A DNA stretch of 64,000 nucleotides from Oscarella lobularis (lineage: Eukaryota; Porifera; Homoscleromorpha; Homosclerophorida; Oscarellidae), in NCBI RefSeq assembly GCF_947507565.1, contig NC_089179.1, positions 1,302,001 to 1,366,000 on the forward strand, written 5' to 3'. This document shows, one piece after another, positions 21,516 through 34,600 of the stretch. The first letter of the stretch is position 1; each line of letters begins with the position of its first letter. The notes beneath the pieces are model-generated. The model saw only the letters and a list, made by a program, of their open reading frames with translations, was not told where the DNA came from and did not search any database. A program made the position numbers and the translations under genes.

Positions 21516-23723
21516 CTACGCTTGTTCTTTGTCGTACTTAGCTGCAACGTAGGCAAGTCCCCATTTGAGATTGGTTAGGAGGAACTTCAGAGCTTTAGTC
21601 CAGTGTTCCTCTGAGTTCAGCGTCATCCTGTTTTGATACTTTTAGTACATCACCTATTTCTTCACATGCTAGACTTACTTCACGGAAAATTCGCCGTGCG
21701 CGTCGCCAATTTTATCTTTCTCAATTCTAACGTCACTCAATGTCGAAAGCAAATAAATACTGTACGTCATACAAACCTGTACGGAAGATGGAAGCCAGAT
21801 CCCGCTTTTTCAATACCAACTTTAAACTAGACCCACGCAAACGCATTTCTTTCCTAGTCAGACAAACTGTGTCCGTCTCCTACCTGTTGAAGACAATCGA
21901 GAAAGGCAACCATTGCTTGGTCAAATCTAAAGATACACTATGATCATCTGTCAAAAACGGAAGCTTCATCTCACTTGCTGTTCCACAAAAACTTCAAACC
22001 ACCTGTACCGAAACTAACACGCGACAGCTACGTCATACGAGCCCCATCACGTATGAAAAATGCTTACAGTGGCAGATCTTTCTTTTTCTCTCCCAGCACT
22101 TCAATATATGATTGATTTCCGAAAGGTATGAGCTTGTATCTGCCACGTGGCCATATCTGTTCGTATCTGTTGGACTGATAACAGTGACGCACCTTTCAAA
22201 TCGAAGACTTAATTGATTCGCCAAGGCGTGGAGCAGCAGTATCGCTTGACCCCACGCAGCATTAATTTCGCTCCACTCAACCTAATAGCCCAAGCAATGC
22301 TACAATTTCAAATCAATATATAAAAGACGTACAGGAACTCCGGGGAGTCTTCCCAATCGAAAGCCATTGATAGTTCCAAAATGACCGCTATGCCTTGAGA
22401 AGAGCCCATCACCAGCTGATTATCTATATGCAATATTATAGCTGACCAGATGTGAAATGTCATGTTAAAAATATTTGTTTTCTTGAGTTTTTCAAGTTGA
22501 CTTTGAGCGTGTTTCAACTGAATGTCCGTGCTAAAAAAGACGGCGTTCTTCTTTTATGGAGTACTCTATACGCTGCATATACTTACCATTGTTGTTGTTC
22601 CAGCAGTTCGTTTTTCTGATACTGATACATAGATAAACGTTCAAGGTATCTAACAGAAAATGAGTATCACTTGAGAGAACAGCGCGATGCATAGTAATTA
22701 CGCCTTTTCCTCGGCCTCTAAACGCTTCAATTCGTTTTGTTCTTTTTCCATCGTTCGACCAACTTCCTTTCGTTCTTCGTCCATTGAAACGACGCGCTTC
22801 TTCAAGTCCTTCTCTTCTTTCAAGAGCTGACAGATATGAAAGACTACCTTGTTATGTCAAAAAGAACATCTCCGACCCACTTTAGCCAGCTTTTCAGACA
22901 GAGACGTCTCGTCTTCGTCAGTATCGCTATCGTTTTCTTCATCTCCATCCAAGAGTTGTTGTAAGTATGAGCTAATAAGTGCACTTCGCAATGCATAATA
23001 TGTCTGAAGTAGATCACCACCTATAGTGCTGATTCTCTTCCTTCACTTTTTCTGTCTCGCGACTCAGCTGAGTGCAAACATCTTCAGCGCAATCCTACAG
23101 TAGCTTACGACAATAGATTAAGCGTGCAAAGAATTCTTATCCCGCGCACCTGACACAGAGGATGATCGAAGTCTCCTTGACTGGTCAGAATATCAAACAA
23201 ATGAGCAGCAATCTAGGGGCAACAGTTCCACACATTTTTTACCCCCTCTACTTCAACGCTACTACTTTAATCTGGTAACTCATTTCTCCCATTTGAACTT
23301 GATCGGGTTCGGTTAGCCTATGAAATTCGCTGCCATGCGTTGTAGTGGCCCTGGAGAAGCGACAAGTAGATAAGCAAATTCAATTTACGCTTTGCAAGGA
23401 CCTCATTCGAGTGATGGAACGCTTTGACACGTTTTCGTGAGTAGGAAAATCCTAGTCAAGAAAAACTCTGTAGATCTCTACTGAACGCTCGAAATCCCAA
23501 CGCTATCAAATACATGCAGTTTTACTCACCTTCTCGCTACTAGCATCTTTTTCGGCAGGCGACGTAGCTGAAGAAAGTGGTGAGGCTCGGACACGGGTTT
23601 TGTAACTGCAATCTTACATGCCAAGGCGCGAAGACTTGCCGACGTGGCTCCTTTAAACGTTACATCAAGTTCGACAGGCTGGTAGCAACGCTGACAGAAG
23701 AAATTCACCGCTTTCGCGGCCAT
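21516..23723 (-). CDS. BECN1: Beclin 1 (autophagy PI3K complex subunit)
   Basis: A multi-exon gene from ATG 23721-23723 to TAG 21516-21518. The N-terminus [20 protein letters not shown] matches the conserved Cys-x-x-Cys start of Beclin/Atg6. Central exons encode a coiled coil ([20 protein letters not shown]-type heptads). The evolutionarily conserved domain begins [20 protein letters not shown] and continues [20 protein letters not shown]. The C-terminus [20 protein letters not shown] is the membrane-binding beta-alpha end. Beclin 1 scaffolds the VPS34 lipid kinase in autophagy and endosomal trafficking. I did not see a clear BH3 motif, but I did not resolve every intermediate exon. It shares a 63-bp head-to-head region with VPS37. 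Confidence 0.92.
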
Positions 23724-23786
23724 GGTCAGCTAAATAAGCCGGGAGATTTTCATGTGACCAACAATGATGTCATTGAGTGCGTTGAG
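23724..23786. promoter_or_regulatory. Short head-to-head spacer between Beclin 1 and VPS37 starts
   Basis: The two ATGs are only 63 bp apart on opposite strands, so transcription start sites must lie within each other's coding or 5' regions. No TATA box is visible. A shared bidirectional promoter is inferred from the spacing. Confidence 0.45.
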
Positions 23787-24509
23787 ATGAACGAAGCTTG
23801 TCAGCGAGCTGCAGCGTCCCTATCAACCGAGAAGCTTCAGCGCCTTTTCGATGACGACGACAAACTAAGACAATTTGCGAAGGAAATACCAGAAGTGAGT
23901 TAGGCTTTTCGAGGTTTCGATCGTAGCCTAAACGGAAATCTTCTTCCTTTCTCCAGATAAGGGATATTCAGCGGAGGCACAAGGCACTTCGAGACGACAT
24001 CCGATGCCTAGCACAGGCAAATCTCGCTCAGGCGCCCGTTCTAGAAGAGAAGAAAACGAACTACATCGACTCTCTAGAAGTAGCTCGAGGAGTCAAAGAA
24101 GTCTACGACACCGACAAAGCTCAATTGGGTACATAGACTCGAAATCCTTTTTCTATACATACGTAGATGAATTGTGATGCCACAGAACTTTACAGTCAAT
24201 CCGTGACGCCTGCTAATTGCCTTCAAATGCTGCAGGAGAAAGCAACGAAGAGCGAGGAAGAGACAGATGTTAGTCAATTTCTCTCTCTTACTCTCTCCGC
24301 CTAATAAAGGCGTGCTTGTGTTCGTGTAGCGCCTCTCTGAGAAGTTCCTTGATGGAAAACTTGACGTGAATGACTTTGTTGCCCAGTTCGAACTGAAACG
24401 AAAAGCGTGTCATCAGCTCCGAATCAAGGCAGAAAAGATGTCAAGCCTTCTTCTAAATGACGGAACGTCACCTGGTTGGAAACCGAGCAGCTTATCATCA
24501 ACAGAATGA
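23787..24509 (+). CDS. VPS37-like ESCRT-I subunit (Mod(r) domain)
   Basis: Four exons (23787-23894, 23957-24128, 24186-24268, 24330-24509) join cleanly into about 180 residues. The whole product is a helical Mod(r) domain: LQRLFDDDDKLRQFAKEIPE, then LRDDIRCLAQANLAQ, LQMLQEKATKSEEETDRL and SEKFLDGKLDVNDFVAQFEL. The last matches the VPS37 pattern in which the fold ends with a short F-L-x-G-x-hydrophobic segment. VPS37 is the ESCRT-I component that binds the TSG101/VPS28 core in multivesicular body sorting. It is shorter than human VPS37A-D and lacks a UEV domain or proline-rich tail. Confidence 0.8.
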
Positions 24510-24683
24510 GAACTCTACACAGAACTAACGTCGTTTAGATCTTTGTGCCTTTGTCTTCACAAAGTGAAGTACACTACACCACTGTAGTGTAATCATAAAT
24601 ATAGGGCAACCTATTGGAGACCTCTCACTTCACCTCTTAATTTTCAAATATTATAGGCAGAAAATGCTTAGATACGTCTCACT

Positions 24684-25307
24684 TCACGTCTGATCGTAAG
24701 AGCTGCTCTTACGTTTGTGATCAGACATAAAGAGTCCCAAGGCAAGTACTAAAACTACTATGACAACCATCAGTCGTTTCTGATCGACTTCTGATATGGT
24801 CTGTCGTTGACGCGCTTCTCTCCGTATACGATTCTCTTTTTTCGTCGTCTGTCGGCGTTTTAGCGCACCGTAATAATGATTCCGATAAAATTCGTCGAAC
24901 TGATGGGCGGAGTCTGTTTTAGACGTCGTCGCATCGAAGTGCATGGAATGGTGAACCAGATCGTGACGATTTCGACGTCGATCGTAGTTCTTTCGTAGAT
25001 CGTAGTTGCCGAGGACGTTGTACGCTTCGTTGACGTCGGTAAATCGTGCTTGCGCTTCCGTCTCGTTGCCCCTGTTTCGATCTGGATGCCATTTAAATGA
25101 GAGATCCTTGTAGGAGGCCTTGATTTGGCTTTGCGTCGCTTTGGGCGTCAATTCGAGTACGGTGTAGTAGTCTTTGTGCTTGTCGTTGGCGTTGTCTCGC
25201 CTATTCGACGAAAGGAGCCTCAGTCGAGTCACGTCGGTTCGGAATAAATAAGGAGGACACGATGAGAGAAAAGAGCGCAGCCGGCTTTTCGAGACAAATG
25301 CAGCCAT
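24684..25307 (-). CDS. DNAJC30: Mitochondrial J-domain protein, DNAJC30-like
   Basis: A single-exon 207-residue protein. Residues 1-35 are basic and Ser-rich without acidic residues, consistent with a mitochondrial presequence. A J domain spans about residues 45-112 with the HPD motif (FKWHPDRNRG) that stimulates Hsp70. A basic linker follows, and near the C-terminus a single transmembrane helix (LMVVIVVLVLALGLFM). J domain plus C-terminal anchor in this size range is the DNAJC30 arrangement, an inner-membrane protein linked to ATP synthase and complex I maintenance. The orthology is inferred from architecture. Confidence 0.75.
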   Translation of the reverse strand: MAAFVSKSRLRSFLSSCPPYLFRTDVTRLRLLSSNRRDNANDKHKDYYTVLELTPKATQSQIKASYKDLSFKWHPDRNRGNETEAQARFTDVNEAYNVLGNYDLRKNYDRRRNRHDLVHHSMHFDATTSKTDSAHQFDEFYRNHYYGALKRRQTTKKENRIRREARQRQTISEVDQKRLMVVIVVLVLALGLFMSDHKRKSSSYDQT

Positions 25308-25598
25308 ACGGTACTTTTATACGGGGTGCAGTAGGCGGCACGCCTGCAGCAGGCCCGCCTGCAGAGTCTCTGCCTGCATATCCCCATATCTTGTACCTAG
25401 AAACAAAGTTAGTTTCTGTCCTCGACATGATCACAAACAAAAACTAAAATGCACAATACAGAATACAAGAAGATTCATCTATGTCAATTCCGCAAAAATG
25501 CAAAATGCAAAATCAGTCTCGAAATCTTTCAAAACATACAGTAGTAGCAGTTTTTCACGCATTTTAGACCTCTTCAGCTGCAAAACGCGCTATCTCCA
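25308..25598. other. Intergenic spacer, no gene seen
   Basis: This lies between the divergent-side flank of the DNAJC30-like gene and the stop of the next minus-strand gene. It has a short run of GCCTGCAG-like motifs at about 25336-25380 and nothing else recognisable. Confidence 0.5.
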
Positions 25599-28394
25599 TC
25601 ACAGTGACTGTACTACCAGCTCATCCTTACCTTGAGGAGACTTCTGTCTGTTCAATCGTCTCATCCACTCTGGTTCAATTGCTCCTGGATCTATATCAGT
25701 GAACAAGCAAGCACAAAATTGGATTTTTCGCGGGGGTTACTGAGCCACTCACGTCGTTCCGCCCTTGAGGATTTCTTCTGCCTAGCCTGAAACTCCTTGA
25801 GAAAACTGGGCACGGTTTTGTCTTCCTCCTCGCTCACAGATACGCGTGCAATGCGATTAACCAGCTTGCTCAAGCTAGCACTCTCCTTCATCATCCTACC
25901 TGCTTCCCCTATCCACCCCGGCTCTTTGCGACCGTCATTGGCCTCCTCCACCACGTCCTTTAATTAAACCGCCCCTATTGTCGCGCTCTTAAGACCCCCT
26001 CCTCTTTGAACTTACCGACGACACGCTTCTTTTCGCTTCCCCTTCCTTCTTTCGCTTCATCAAATCTCGCTTCCAAGCAGGCACTTCATCGGCAGATTGC
26101 GGCGGCGTAGAAACGCGCCTCGCAGCGCCGGGGCCGCCACTCACCTTCCGTCTCTCTAGCAAAGCTTTCTTCCACCCAGGCACAGCATCGACTTGGGCCG
26201 ACGGCGGCGGCAGCGCAGACGGCTTCAAAATATTCGCCGTCGAAATTCCGCTCGTCTTTCTTTCAAATGGTCGCCGAACGGCGCGAGGCGACTTCTCGCC
26301 GTCGTTAGCTTTAGCATCTTCTTTCTTAGAAACCGACGATACTGTTTTAGGACCGCCTGTGTATCGATCGAGACTGCTCTTCTTTCTCACTGTCTCATCC
26401 GTCTCGCCGCTGCTAGATCGAAGGCGAGATCTCGAAAAGAACGACGATGACGACGACGACGGCGACGACGACTCGTCTACGGTGGTTTCTTTCGTCGCCA
26501 GTTCCGCCGCTGCTTTCAAATGAGACGACGAAACGGAACGAATACGTTGAACAACGTTTGCGAGTTCCGATCCCGGCGGCGGATCGCCCGTCTTGCGCGC
26601 TTTTCCCTGCGAACTTTTCTCGCCGCCTCCGGTTTCCATCGCTTCCTCCACGCCGCCGCTGCCGTAAGTGTCTCTTCTCTTCAGCTTCACTTTCGCGAGA
26701 TCGAACTCGACGCTCGACTTGCTTCGCGGTCGTCGTTCGAGTGCCGCCAGTTTGGCCAGCGTCGGTCGATACGACTTGTCCTCGTCGTCGCCGCCGGACG
26801 ACGACGACGGCGTCGATTCTCGTCGTTTCGACGACGACGACGACGACGACGACGACAAACGTTGTCTCTGTTGCAGCTCTTCGTCTTGACTTGATTCAAC
26901 AGCAAAGCCGGCATCCGGTCGATAGGATTGTTTCAGCGCGCGTCGCTGAGCCTCAATGATATCTTGATTTGATGCAGTGGTGGTGGTTTTAGTGCTGGTG
27001 TCTTTAGAGGCGAGAGTCGCCCGCACTTTCTCTGCTGTACTCATTCCCGGCTTATAAGGAGCAGTCGTCGTATCGTCAGCATCTGGATACAACAGATTAA
27101 CTAAAGAGGAACGGCTTAGAACTCCGCATTATCTTTACTCTTTTCTTCTTTCACTTCCACTGGCTGTGTCAAACGAACCGTCGCTGTCGCTTGTCCGCGC
27201 GTCGGCAGTCGTCGATGAGCCATCGCTCCTTTGTGGGCGAGAGACGACTTTGCTTTGAATGCGTCGAGGTTGAGCTTCGGATTTTCTGATATCTACATAC
27301 AGAAATGCATTATTCGCTTGGTCTCTGTACCACCTCATCATTCTGACTTACAACAACGTCAAAGTCCAGTTCGCCTTCTCCGTCCGGCTGACTCGACTCC
27401 CTGTCGTCTCGAACGTTGATTTCGAATTTCATTCCTTTCGGTATACCCGTCGCTTCGTACATCGCGTCAGATTTGCCGTTTCCCACGGCACCACCACTCA
27501 AAACGCTCATATCCTTAAAAACACAGTCTCAAACGAGTACAGTACCAAAATAGTCGCCTTACCTCGTCGCCTGTCAACGTTCCTCTAATGATAGCCAAAG
27601 CAGCAGCCTACCACAATAATCAACAGAATCAGACACCAGTATCATACGCACAAAGAAACAAAGAAAACCGCGCTTCCTTTCTTTAGCCTACAGACGCCAA
27701 CGATGCCCAACGAGGTGCGAACGCCTACCTCTTCGTCATCGACACCATCCCTCTTCAACTTGTCGCTGCCCAATTGACCAAGCAGCCTCTCCTTATTGCC
27801 TTCGTTCTGAACGGCCCCGCTATTGACAATCTGAACGTCCCATGATAAGAAAAAAACTCGCATGTTTGTACTCTCTCACTTCAGCTCGACTTTGAAGTTC
27901 CTTCATAAACTCGGAGTGTTCACCACTGCCTGTAGGACCCATCGTCACTTCTACGGCAACACACCAGTTTTATTACGCATAGAGAGAAGCCCGGCCCTTC
28001 CTTCTCACCGTCGTACTCCCGCTCGATAATCGCCTTGGTCTCCTATCCCCAAGAGAGCATTCTTAGTAAAAGGGAGAAAATCTAATTCCTCTCTTACGTC
28101 AGCGTCGTGTCGTCTCCCGATAAGCTGCTGTACTTCCTCTGTCGCCGCCGCCGTCATGTCGGTGTTCTAGCGAAAGAGGCGAAATAACGCCTCGGTCTCG
28201 AGTCGACTTTACCTCCTGGTTCGAATCGAATCGCGCTGATTTGCCGAGCGGCGGCAGCTCGTCGTCGCTCTCCAGCTTCCGTTTCAACTACAACGTGCGA
28301 AAACGAATGATTCGGAACAACGAGGGCGCGTGCAGCGGCGTTCTCTTCTCGCTTCGGCGCGTACCTGAGGTGACGCTGAGGAGATTTCCTCCAT
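25599..28394 (-). CDS. Large disordered Ser/Lys/Arg-rich protein, possibly cytoskeletal
   Basis: I do not recognise this gene. It has about ten exons from ATG 28392-28394 (MEEISSASPQ|LKRKLESDDE) to TGA 25599-25601. The large exon 25989-27092 has long serine runs, RRES/RSRS-type basic-serine motifs and two copies of a short motif (VPGWKKALLERRK and VPAWKRDLMKRKK). An upstream exon contains SSLAHKGAMAHRRLPTR. That has a vague likeness to capping-protein-interaction motifs (L-x-H ... RRxPxR), so an actin-regulatory role is conceivable but unproven. The last exon ends GAIEPEWMRRLNRQK. Most of the protein appears disordered and carries no catalytic domain. Confidence 0.65.
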
Positions 28395-28605
28395 CGTCCT
28401 TGTTGTCGGCGATTTGTATTCGGAACCGGAAACGTACGCTGTACGGCTGCAAACGAACGAAATAGAGGCGCGATTCGTTCCCCTGCGCGGGGTTGTTTTT
28501 CCTGTGCAGCGGAACTGCGTGAACGTAACGCGCGCTAAGGGTTACTGAATTAATTTTTGCATTATTGATACGCACGATTGTCTGTATCCGATTCCAAAAT
28601 GATTC

Positions 28606-31600
28606 CTAAGAAACGCTATTTTCATACTGCAATTGATTTTTGCCGGCGTACCAATGATTTAGATAGTGAAATAGTTCGTATGCCAGCAGACGTTCCTCAT
28701 AGCCTTTTGCTTTGGGAATTTTTGCGTGATAGGCGTCATAGAATGCATCGTCAAATCCGTGAAAAATTTTACCAATAGCCAATTCAAACTCAGAATGTCC
28801 ATAGAATGATGCAGGATCAAAGGTAACTGTAAAGGAAACAACGTGACCGTTCAATTCAAAATTTAGCCATACTACACCCCCGTACCTGGTTCTTTGTCTG
28901 TTTCGCCTATGTTACCTCTCCACAGATCTCCGTGTAAAAGAGCTGGCTGAATATCCAAGCCAACAAACAGCTTGGGAATCTTTTGCTGAACGAGAGGCCA
29001 CAGTTCCCGTACTTCCCAATCACCATACTGCATATGCGCATATAAAAGAGGCAAGCACTGTACGTCTTATCTTCGAGCCCCAACGTAGATTATGCTCACC
29101 TCCTGTTCTATAAGATCCACTTGATAGGAAAGACGATTTCTGAGAAAGAATTTCTACCAAAAAACGAGTCCTCAGGATGACTCGTCGCATTGAATTATTA
29201 TAGCCTTACCTCCCAATCGTCTGCCCATTCATTCTTTTGCGGCAAAAATCCGCAACAAGTGGCGCAGTCAAACCCAAATTGCCTCACACCATTTTCAGTG
29301 TCCACAGAAGAACCGACGCGAACATCATTTAGACGTTTTCTTTTCAGCAAAAGACTATTGTGCAGATGCAGACTAAAATCACAACTTGCATTGCCAATTA
29401 TTGAAGCAAATAAGCAAAACCGTACTCAGCTATTTTTGCACCAAACTCCGCCTGGTGTCGACGACACGGTCTCAGGTTGAAGTGCTCCATAACAATTGCT
29501 GCGCTGCCATCGGATTGAACAATGACCTACAAGTCAACATTTAAACGTTTTAGGCTCATATACATTATCATGAAAAAGTTTTAGTTTGGAAAAATGTCTC
29601 GGTTTGTATTGCATGAAATTGCAGGTGTAACAGTAAAATATAAAGCAGAGTGCAACGTGAAGGAAAAAAGAGAAGGGTACTTGATGGTGATGATGATGAA
29701 TACTATCATCGATGAGCAAGTATTCTTCTCTTCCTCAATCATACAGAATAATTACAAGGAACTGGCCAACTGCTCTCTCCTGTAATAAATTACAGTGAAA
29801 TTACAAGGAAATGGCCAAATGTTCTCACATGTAATAAATTACAGGAAAATTACAAGGGACTGGCCAACTGTTCTCTCCTGTAATAAATTACAGAAAATTA
29901 CAAGAGACTGGCCAACTGTTCTCTCCTGTAATAAATTACAGTGAAATTACAATGGAATGGCCAAATGTTCTAACCTGAAATAAATTACAGGAAAATTACA
30001 AGGGACTGGCCAACTGTTCACTAGTGTAATAAATTACAGTGAAATTTAAAGGAACTGGCCAACTGTTCTCTCAAGGAATAAATTACAGAAAAATTACAAA
30101 GAACTGGCCAAATGTTCTCTCCTGTAATAAATTACAGTGAAATTACAAGAGACTGGCCAACTGTTCTTTTCTGTAATACAATACAGGAAAACTACAAGGG
30201 ACTGGCACCCTGTTCTCTCCTCTAATAAATTACAGTGAAATTACAAGGAAACAGCCAAATGTTCTCACCTGTAATAAATTACAGGAAAATTACAAGGGAC
30301 TGGCCAACTGCTCTCTCCAGTAATAAATTACAGTGAAATTAAAAGAAAATGACAGAATGTTCTCACCTGTAATAAATTACAGGAAAATTACAAGGGACTG
30401 GCCAACTGCTCTCTCCTGTAATAAATACAGTGAAATTACAAGGGACCGGCCAACTGTTCTCCCATATAATAAATTACAGTGAAATTACAAGGAAATAGCC
30501 AAATGTTCTCTCCTGTAATAAATTACAGAAAAATTACAAGGGAATGGCCAACTGTTCTCTCCTGTAATAAATTACAGGAAATTACAAGGGACTGGCCAAC
30601 TGTTCTCTCCTGTAATAAATTACAGGAAATTACAAGGGACTGGCCAACTGTTCTCTCCTGTAATAAATTACAGAAAAATTACAAAAGACTGGCTAAATGT
30701 TCTCTCCTGTAATAAATTACAGTGAAATTACAAGGGACTAGCCAACTGTTCTTTTCTGTAATACAATACAGGAAACTTACAAGGGACTGGCCAACTGTTC
30801 TCTCCTGTAATAAATTAACGTGAAATTACAAGGAAATGGCCAAATGTTCTCACCTGTAAAAAATTACAGGAAAATTACAAGGGACTCGCCAACTGTTCTC
30901 TCCCGTAATAAATTACAGGAAAATTACAAAAGACTGGCCAACTGCTCTCTAGTGTAATAAATTACAGTGAAATTACAAGGGACTGGCATAATGTTCTCTC
31001 CTGTAATAAATTACAGGAAATTACAAGCGACTGGCCAACTGTTCTCTCCTGTAATAAATTAATGAAAATTACAAGGGACTGGCAAACTGTTCTCTCCTGT
31101 AATAAATTACAGAAAAATTACAAAGGGCTGGCCAAATGTTCTCTCCTGTAATAAATTATAGTGAAATTACAAGGGACTGGCCAACTGTTCTCTCCTGTAA
31201 TAAATTACAGAAAAATTACAAAGGACTGGCCAAATGTTCTCTCCTGTTATAAATTACAGTGAAACTACAAGGAACTGGCCAACTGTTCTTTTCTCTAATA
31301 CAATACAAAAAAATTACAAGGGACTGGCCAACTGTTCTCTCCTGTAATAAACTACAGGAAATTACAAGGGACTGGCCAAATGTTCTCCCCTGTAATAAAT
31401 TACAGTGAAATTACAAGGGACTGGCCAACTGTTCTTTTCTGTAAAACAATACAGGAAAATTACAAGGGACTGGCCAACTGTTCTATGCTGTAATAAATTA
31501 CAGTGAAATTACAAGGGACTGGCCAACTGTTCTCTCCTGTAATAAATTACAGAAAAATACAAGGGACTGGCCAACTGTTCTCTCCTGTAATAAATTACAG

Positions 31601-34600
31601 TGAAATTACAAGGGGCTGGCCTATCTCCTGTAATAAATTACAGTGAAATTACAAGGAAATGGCCAAATGTTCTCACATGTAATAAATTACAGGAAAATTA
31701 CAAGGGACTGGCCAACTGTTCTCTAGTGTAATAAATTACAGTGAAATTACAAGGGACTGGCCAACTGTTTTCTCCTATAATAAATGACAGAAAAATTACA
31801 AGGGACTGGCCAATTGTTCTTTCCTGTAATAAATTACAGGAAAATTACAAGGAACTGGCCAACTGTTCTCTCCTGTAATAAATTACAGGAAATTACAAGG
31901 GACTGACAAGCTGTTCTCTCCTGTAATAAATTACAGTGAAATTACAAGGGACTGGCCAACTGTTCTCTCCTGTAATAAATTACAGAAAAATACAAGGGAC
32001 TGGCCAACTGTTCTCTCCTGTAATAAATTACAGTGAAATTACAAACAAAGGACTGGCCAACGGTTCTCACCTGTAATAAATTACAGAAAAATTACAAAGC
32101 ACTGGCCAAATGTTCTCTCCTGTAATAAATTACAGTGAAATTACAAGGGACTGGCCAACTGTTCTCTCCTGTAATAAATTACAGGAAATTACAAGGGACT
32201 GGCCAACTGTTCTCTCCTGTAATAAATTACAGGAAATTACAAGGGACTGGCCAACTGTTCTCTCCTGTAATAAATTACAGGAAATTACAAGGGACTGGCC
32301 AACTGTTCTTTTCTGTAATACAATACAGGAAAATTACAAGGGACTGGCCAACTGTTCTATGCTGTAATAAATTACAGTGAAATTACAAGGAAATGGCCAA
32401 ATGTTCTCACCTGTAATAAATTACAGTGAAATTACAAGGAACTGGCCAACTGTTCTCTCCTCTAATAAATTACAGGAAATTACAAGGGACTGGCCAACTG
32501 TTCTCTCCTGTAATAAATTACAGAAAAATTACAAAGGACTGGCCAAATGATCTCTCCTGTAATAAATTACAGTGAAATTACAAGGAACTGGCCAACTGTT
32601 CTTTTCTGTAACACAATACAGGAAAATTACAAGGGACTGGCCAACTGTTCTATGCTGTAATAAATTACAGTGAAATTACAAGGAAATGGCCAAATATTCT
32701 CACCTGTAATAAATTACAGGCAAATTACAAGGGACTGGCCAACTGCTCTCTCCTGTAATAGATTACAGGAAATTACAAGGGACTGGCCAACTGCTCTCTC
32801 CTTTAATAAATTACAGGAAATTACAAGGGACTGGCCAACTGTTCTCTCCTGTAATAAATTACAGAAAAATTACAAAGAACTGGCCAAATGTTCTCCCCTG
32901 TAATAAATTACAGTGAAATTACAAGGGACTGGCCAACTGTTCTTTTCTGTAATACAATACAAGAAAATTACAAGGGACTGGCCAACTTTTCTATGCTGTA
33001 ATAAATTACAGTGAAATTACAAGGGACTGGCCAACTGTTCTCTTCTGTAATAGATTACAGGAAATTACAAGGGACTGGCCAACTGTTTTCTCCTGTAATA
33101 AATTACAGAAAATTACAAGGGACTGGCCAACTGTTCTCTCCTGTAATAAATTACAGTGAAATTGCAAGGGACTGGCCAACTGTTCTCTCCTGTAATAAAT
33201 TACAGAAAAATTACAAAGCACTGGCCAAATGTTCTCTCCTGTAATAAATTACAGTGAAATTACAAGGGACTGGCCAACTGTTCTTTTTTCTAATACAATA
33301 CAGGAAAATTACAAGGGACTGGGCAACTGTTCTATGCTGTAATAAATTACAGTGAAATTACAAGAAAATTGCCAAATATTCTCACCTGTAATAAATTACA
33401 GGAAAATTACAAGGGACTGGCCAACAGCTCTCTCCTGTAATAAATTACAGGAAAAATACAAGGGACTGGCCAATTGTTCTTTCCTGTAACAAATTACAGG
33501 AAAATTACAAGGGAATGGCCAACTGTTCTCTCCTGTAATAAATTACAGTGAAATTACAAGAGACTGGCCAACTGTTCTCTCCTGTAATAAATTACAGTGA
33601 AATTACAAGGGACTGGCCAACTGTTCTCTCCTGTAATAAATTACAGGAAATTACAAGGGACTGACAAGCTGTTCTCTCCTGTAATAAATTACAGTGAAAT
33701 TACAAGGGACTGGCCAACTGTTCTCTCCTGTAATAAATTACAGAAAAATACAAGGGACTGGCCAACTGTTCTCTCCTGTAATAAATTACAGTGAAATTAC
33801 AAACAAAGGACTGGCCAACGGTTCTCACCTGTAATAAATTACAGAAAAATTACAAAGCACTGGCCAAATGTTCTCTCCTGTAATAAATTACAGTGAAATT
33901 ACAAGGGACTGGCCAACTGTTCTCTCCTGTAATAAATTACAGGAAATTACAAGGGACTGGCCAACTGTTCTCTCCTGTAATAAATTACAGGAAATTACAA
34001 GGGACTGGCCAACTGTTCTCTCCTGTAATAAATTACAGGAAATTACAAGGGACTGGCCAACTGTTCTTTTCTGTAATACAATACAGGAAAATTACAAGGG
34101 ACTGGCCAACTGTTCTATGCTGTAATAAATTACAGTGAAATTACAAGGAAATAGCCAAATATTCTCACCTGTAATAAATTACAAGAATATTACAAGAGAC
34201 TGGCCAACTGCTCTCTCCTGTAATAAATTACAGTGAAATTACAAGGGACTGGCCAAATATTCTCACCTGTAATAAATTACAGAAAATTACAAGGGACTGG
34301 CCAACTGTTCTCTCCTGTAATAAATTACAGTGAAATTACAAGGGACTGGCCAACTGTTCTTTTCTGTAATACAATACTGGAAAATTACAAGGGACTGGCC
34401 AACTGTTCTCTCCTGCAGTGAAATTACAAGGAAATGGCCAAATATTCTCACCTGTAATAAATTACAGGAAAATTACAAGGGACTGGCCAACTGCTCTCTC
34501 CTGTAATAAATTACAGTGAAATTACAAGGAAATGGCCAAATGTTCTCACATTTAATAAATTACAGGAAAATTACAAGGGACTGGCCAACTGTTCTCTCCC

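Noticed and set aside
32110-32380. Open frames of about 80 codons through the 49-bp satellite (also 33597-34138 and others)
   Set aside because: They are periodic translations of the repeat monomer without stops by chance, with no start context, splice support or non-repeat sequence.
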